From: Oscillospiraceae bacterium
GTDB lineage: Bacteria; Bacillota; Clostridia; Oscillospirales; Acutalibacteraceae
Direction: 5' to 3'
DNA length: 6,712 nucleotides
NCBI GenBank assembly: GCA_021640185.1
Contig: JAJXDX010000117.1
Location: forward strand, 1 to 6,712
The notes beneath the pieces were generated by a model. It had not been told where the DNA came from. It was given only the letters and a program-made list of their open reading frames with translations, and made no database searches. A program made the position numbers and the translations under genes. Shown here piece after piece: positions 5,748 through 6,712 of the stretch (positions are counted from its first letter, which is position 1; each line of letters begins with the position of its first letter).

Positions 5748-6712
5748 ATGCGGCGCTTTTTTTCGGTTTTATATGCACTGGCCGCGGCGGCGTGCACGGT
5801 GACGCTGGGGGCGGTGGGTTACCTGCAATGGGCGATCCCGGACGAGCAGACCGTCGTGCGCGGCGACGTGCTGACCATCGGCGCATGGGTCAGCGGGCAG
5901 CCGGCGGACGGCCCGTCCGCCGCGGCGGCAGCGCGCGCCGGCACGCGGTACGATGCCAGCCTGCGGCTGTTCGGCATCGTGCCGATCAAAAGCGTGTCCG
6001 TCCGCGTGACGGAGAGCGAACCGGTGGTGACGGTGTGCGGCACGCCGTTCGGGATCAAGCTGTATACCGACGGGGTGCTGGTGGTCGGTCTGGGCGACGT
6101 GGAAACGGCGGCGGGCACCGATTGCCCGGCGCGCCGCGCCGGGATCTGTGTGGGGGACACGGTGCTGTCCGTCGACGGCACGGCCGTGTCGACCAACCGG
6201 GAGCTGTCGGCGCGCATCGCGCAGGCGGGCGGCCGCGCGCTGACGCTGCTGATCCGGCGCGACGGCGTGGAGTTCACCGCCGAGGTGACGCCGGTGCGCG
6301 CCGCCGACGGCGGCCTGCGCGCAGGGATGTGGGTGCGCGACAGCACCGCCGGGATCGGGATGCTGACGTTTTATGACCCGGAGAGCGGCGCGTTCGGCGG
6401 GCTGGGGCACGCCGTCAGCGACGGCGACACCGGCGACACCCTGCCGATCAGAAGCGGCGAGATCGTCCCGGCGCGCATCTTCGGGATCAAAAAAAGCGTG
6501 CGCGGCACGCCGGGCGAGCTGCAGGGCACGTTCGAGCTGGGGACGCTGGGCTCGATCGGGCGCAACTGCACGGAAGGGCTGTTCGGCAAGATGAGCGTCT
6601 ATCCCGCCACGGGGCGCACCATGCCCGTGGCGATGCGGCGGCAGGTGCACACCGGCACCGCGCAGGTGCTGACCACGGTCGACGGCGTGCGCCCCGCGTA
6701 TTACGATATCGA
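5748..6712 (+). CDS. spoIVB: SpoIVB serine peptidase, 5' part (3' end outside window)
   Basis: SpoIVB is the forespore-secreted S55 peptidase that cleaves SpoIVFA, freeing SpoIVFB to process pro-sigma-K in the mother cell. The 321 visible codons start at ATG 5748 after aggagagg and are open to the window end. The order is: basic M-R-R and one membrane span (about residues 4-26), which serves as signal anchor; a linker rich in Ala; a conserved segment 'LRLFGIVPIKSVSVRV' and 'CGTPFGIKLYTDGVLVVG'; a PDZ domain around residues 105-182 with 'RRAGICVGDTVLSVDG' from 129; then the peptidase start 'MWVRDSTAGIGMLTFYDPES'. His221 in G-L-G-H-A-V-S-D matches the catalytic histidine of the family. Later text ('PGELQGTFE', 'MPVAMRRQVHTGTAQVLT', 'VDGVRP') also agrees with B. 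subtilis SpoIVB. With a usual length of about 425 residues, roughly 100 are missing here, including the catalytic Asp and the Ser of the GMSGSP-type motif, so intactness cannot be judged. The gene marks the organism as an endospore former. Confidence 0.95.
   Translation, partial: MRRFFSVLYALAAAACTVTLGAVGYLQWAIPDEQTVVRGDVLTIGAWVSGQPADGPSAAAAARAGTRYDASLRLFGIVPIKSVSVRVTESEPVVTVCGTPFGIKLYTDGVLVVGLGDVETAAGTDCPARRAGICVGDTVLSVDGTAVSTNRELSARIAQAGGRALTLLIRRDGVEFTAEVTPVRAADGGLRAGMWVRDSTAGIGMLTFYDPESGAFGGLGHAVSDGDTGDTLPIRSGEIVPARIFGIKKSVRGTPGELQGTFELGTLGSIGRNCTEGLFGKMSVYPATGRTMPVAMRRQVHTGTAQVLTTVDGVRPAYYDI

Noticed and set aside
5769..6650. Minus-strand open frame of 293 codons over spoIVB
   Set aside because: The + strand reading in frame 3 matches SpoIVB in detail; the antisense frame is again His/Arg/Ala-rich shadow.

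Overview
The window is GC-rich, tightly packed coding DNA, and every supported gene lies on the + strand. It ends in spoIVB, a gene of endospore-forming Firmicutes. The upstream genes (a propeller/TPR/Yip1 protein, a DUF5696 lipoprotein and two sugar-type ABC permeases) form a cluster familiar from Clostridia and Paenibacillus-like bacteria. High GC, strong GC3 bias and a sporulation gene together suggest a high-GC clostridium, plausibly of the Oscillospirales/Oscillospiraceae type. That placement is inference; no rRNA or other taxonomic marker is present.

Layout. Positions 1-1325 hold the end of a gene that begins before the window: an NHL-type beta-propeller, then a TPR-like helical part, then a multi-spanning Yip1-like membrane domain. 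Its frame is broken between about 243 and 282: the propeller part reads in frame 1 and stops at 303, and the rest reads in frame 3 to 1325. Positions 1345-3801 encode an 818-residue lipoprotein of the DUF5696 family. Positions 3798-4697 and 4687-5643 encode the two inner-membrane subunits of a CUT1-like ABC importer. A 104-base gap (5644-5747) holds a small hairpin and a purine-rich ribosome binding site. Positions 5748-6712 encode the first 321 codons of SpoIVB, cut off by the window end before its catalytic serine.

How the genes fit together. The first four genes have gaps of at most 19 bases or overlap (GTGA overlap at 3798-3801, 11-base overlap at 4687-4697), so they look like one transcription unit. 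The permeases would form the channel of a carbohydrate or glycan importer. The DUF5696 lipoprotein sits on the outer face of the membrane and may bind or process the substrate; the Yip1-like protein is a membrane partner of unknown role. The solute-binding protein and ATPase are not in the window; in such systems the binding protein is usually nearby and the ATPase is often a shared one encoded elsewhere. spoIVB has its own ribosome binding site and possibly its own forespore promoter, and is functionally separate.

The main oddity is the frame break in the first gene. I favour an internal deletion or sequence error that removed the last propeller blades. However, a dnaX-type slippery heptamer (A AAA AAG, 243-249) followed by a strong stem-loop lies at that place, and a -1 slip there would lead exactly into the downstream frame, so programmed frameshifting deserves a check. 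I see no CRISPR array, tRNA, rRNA or insertion sequence.
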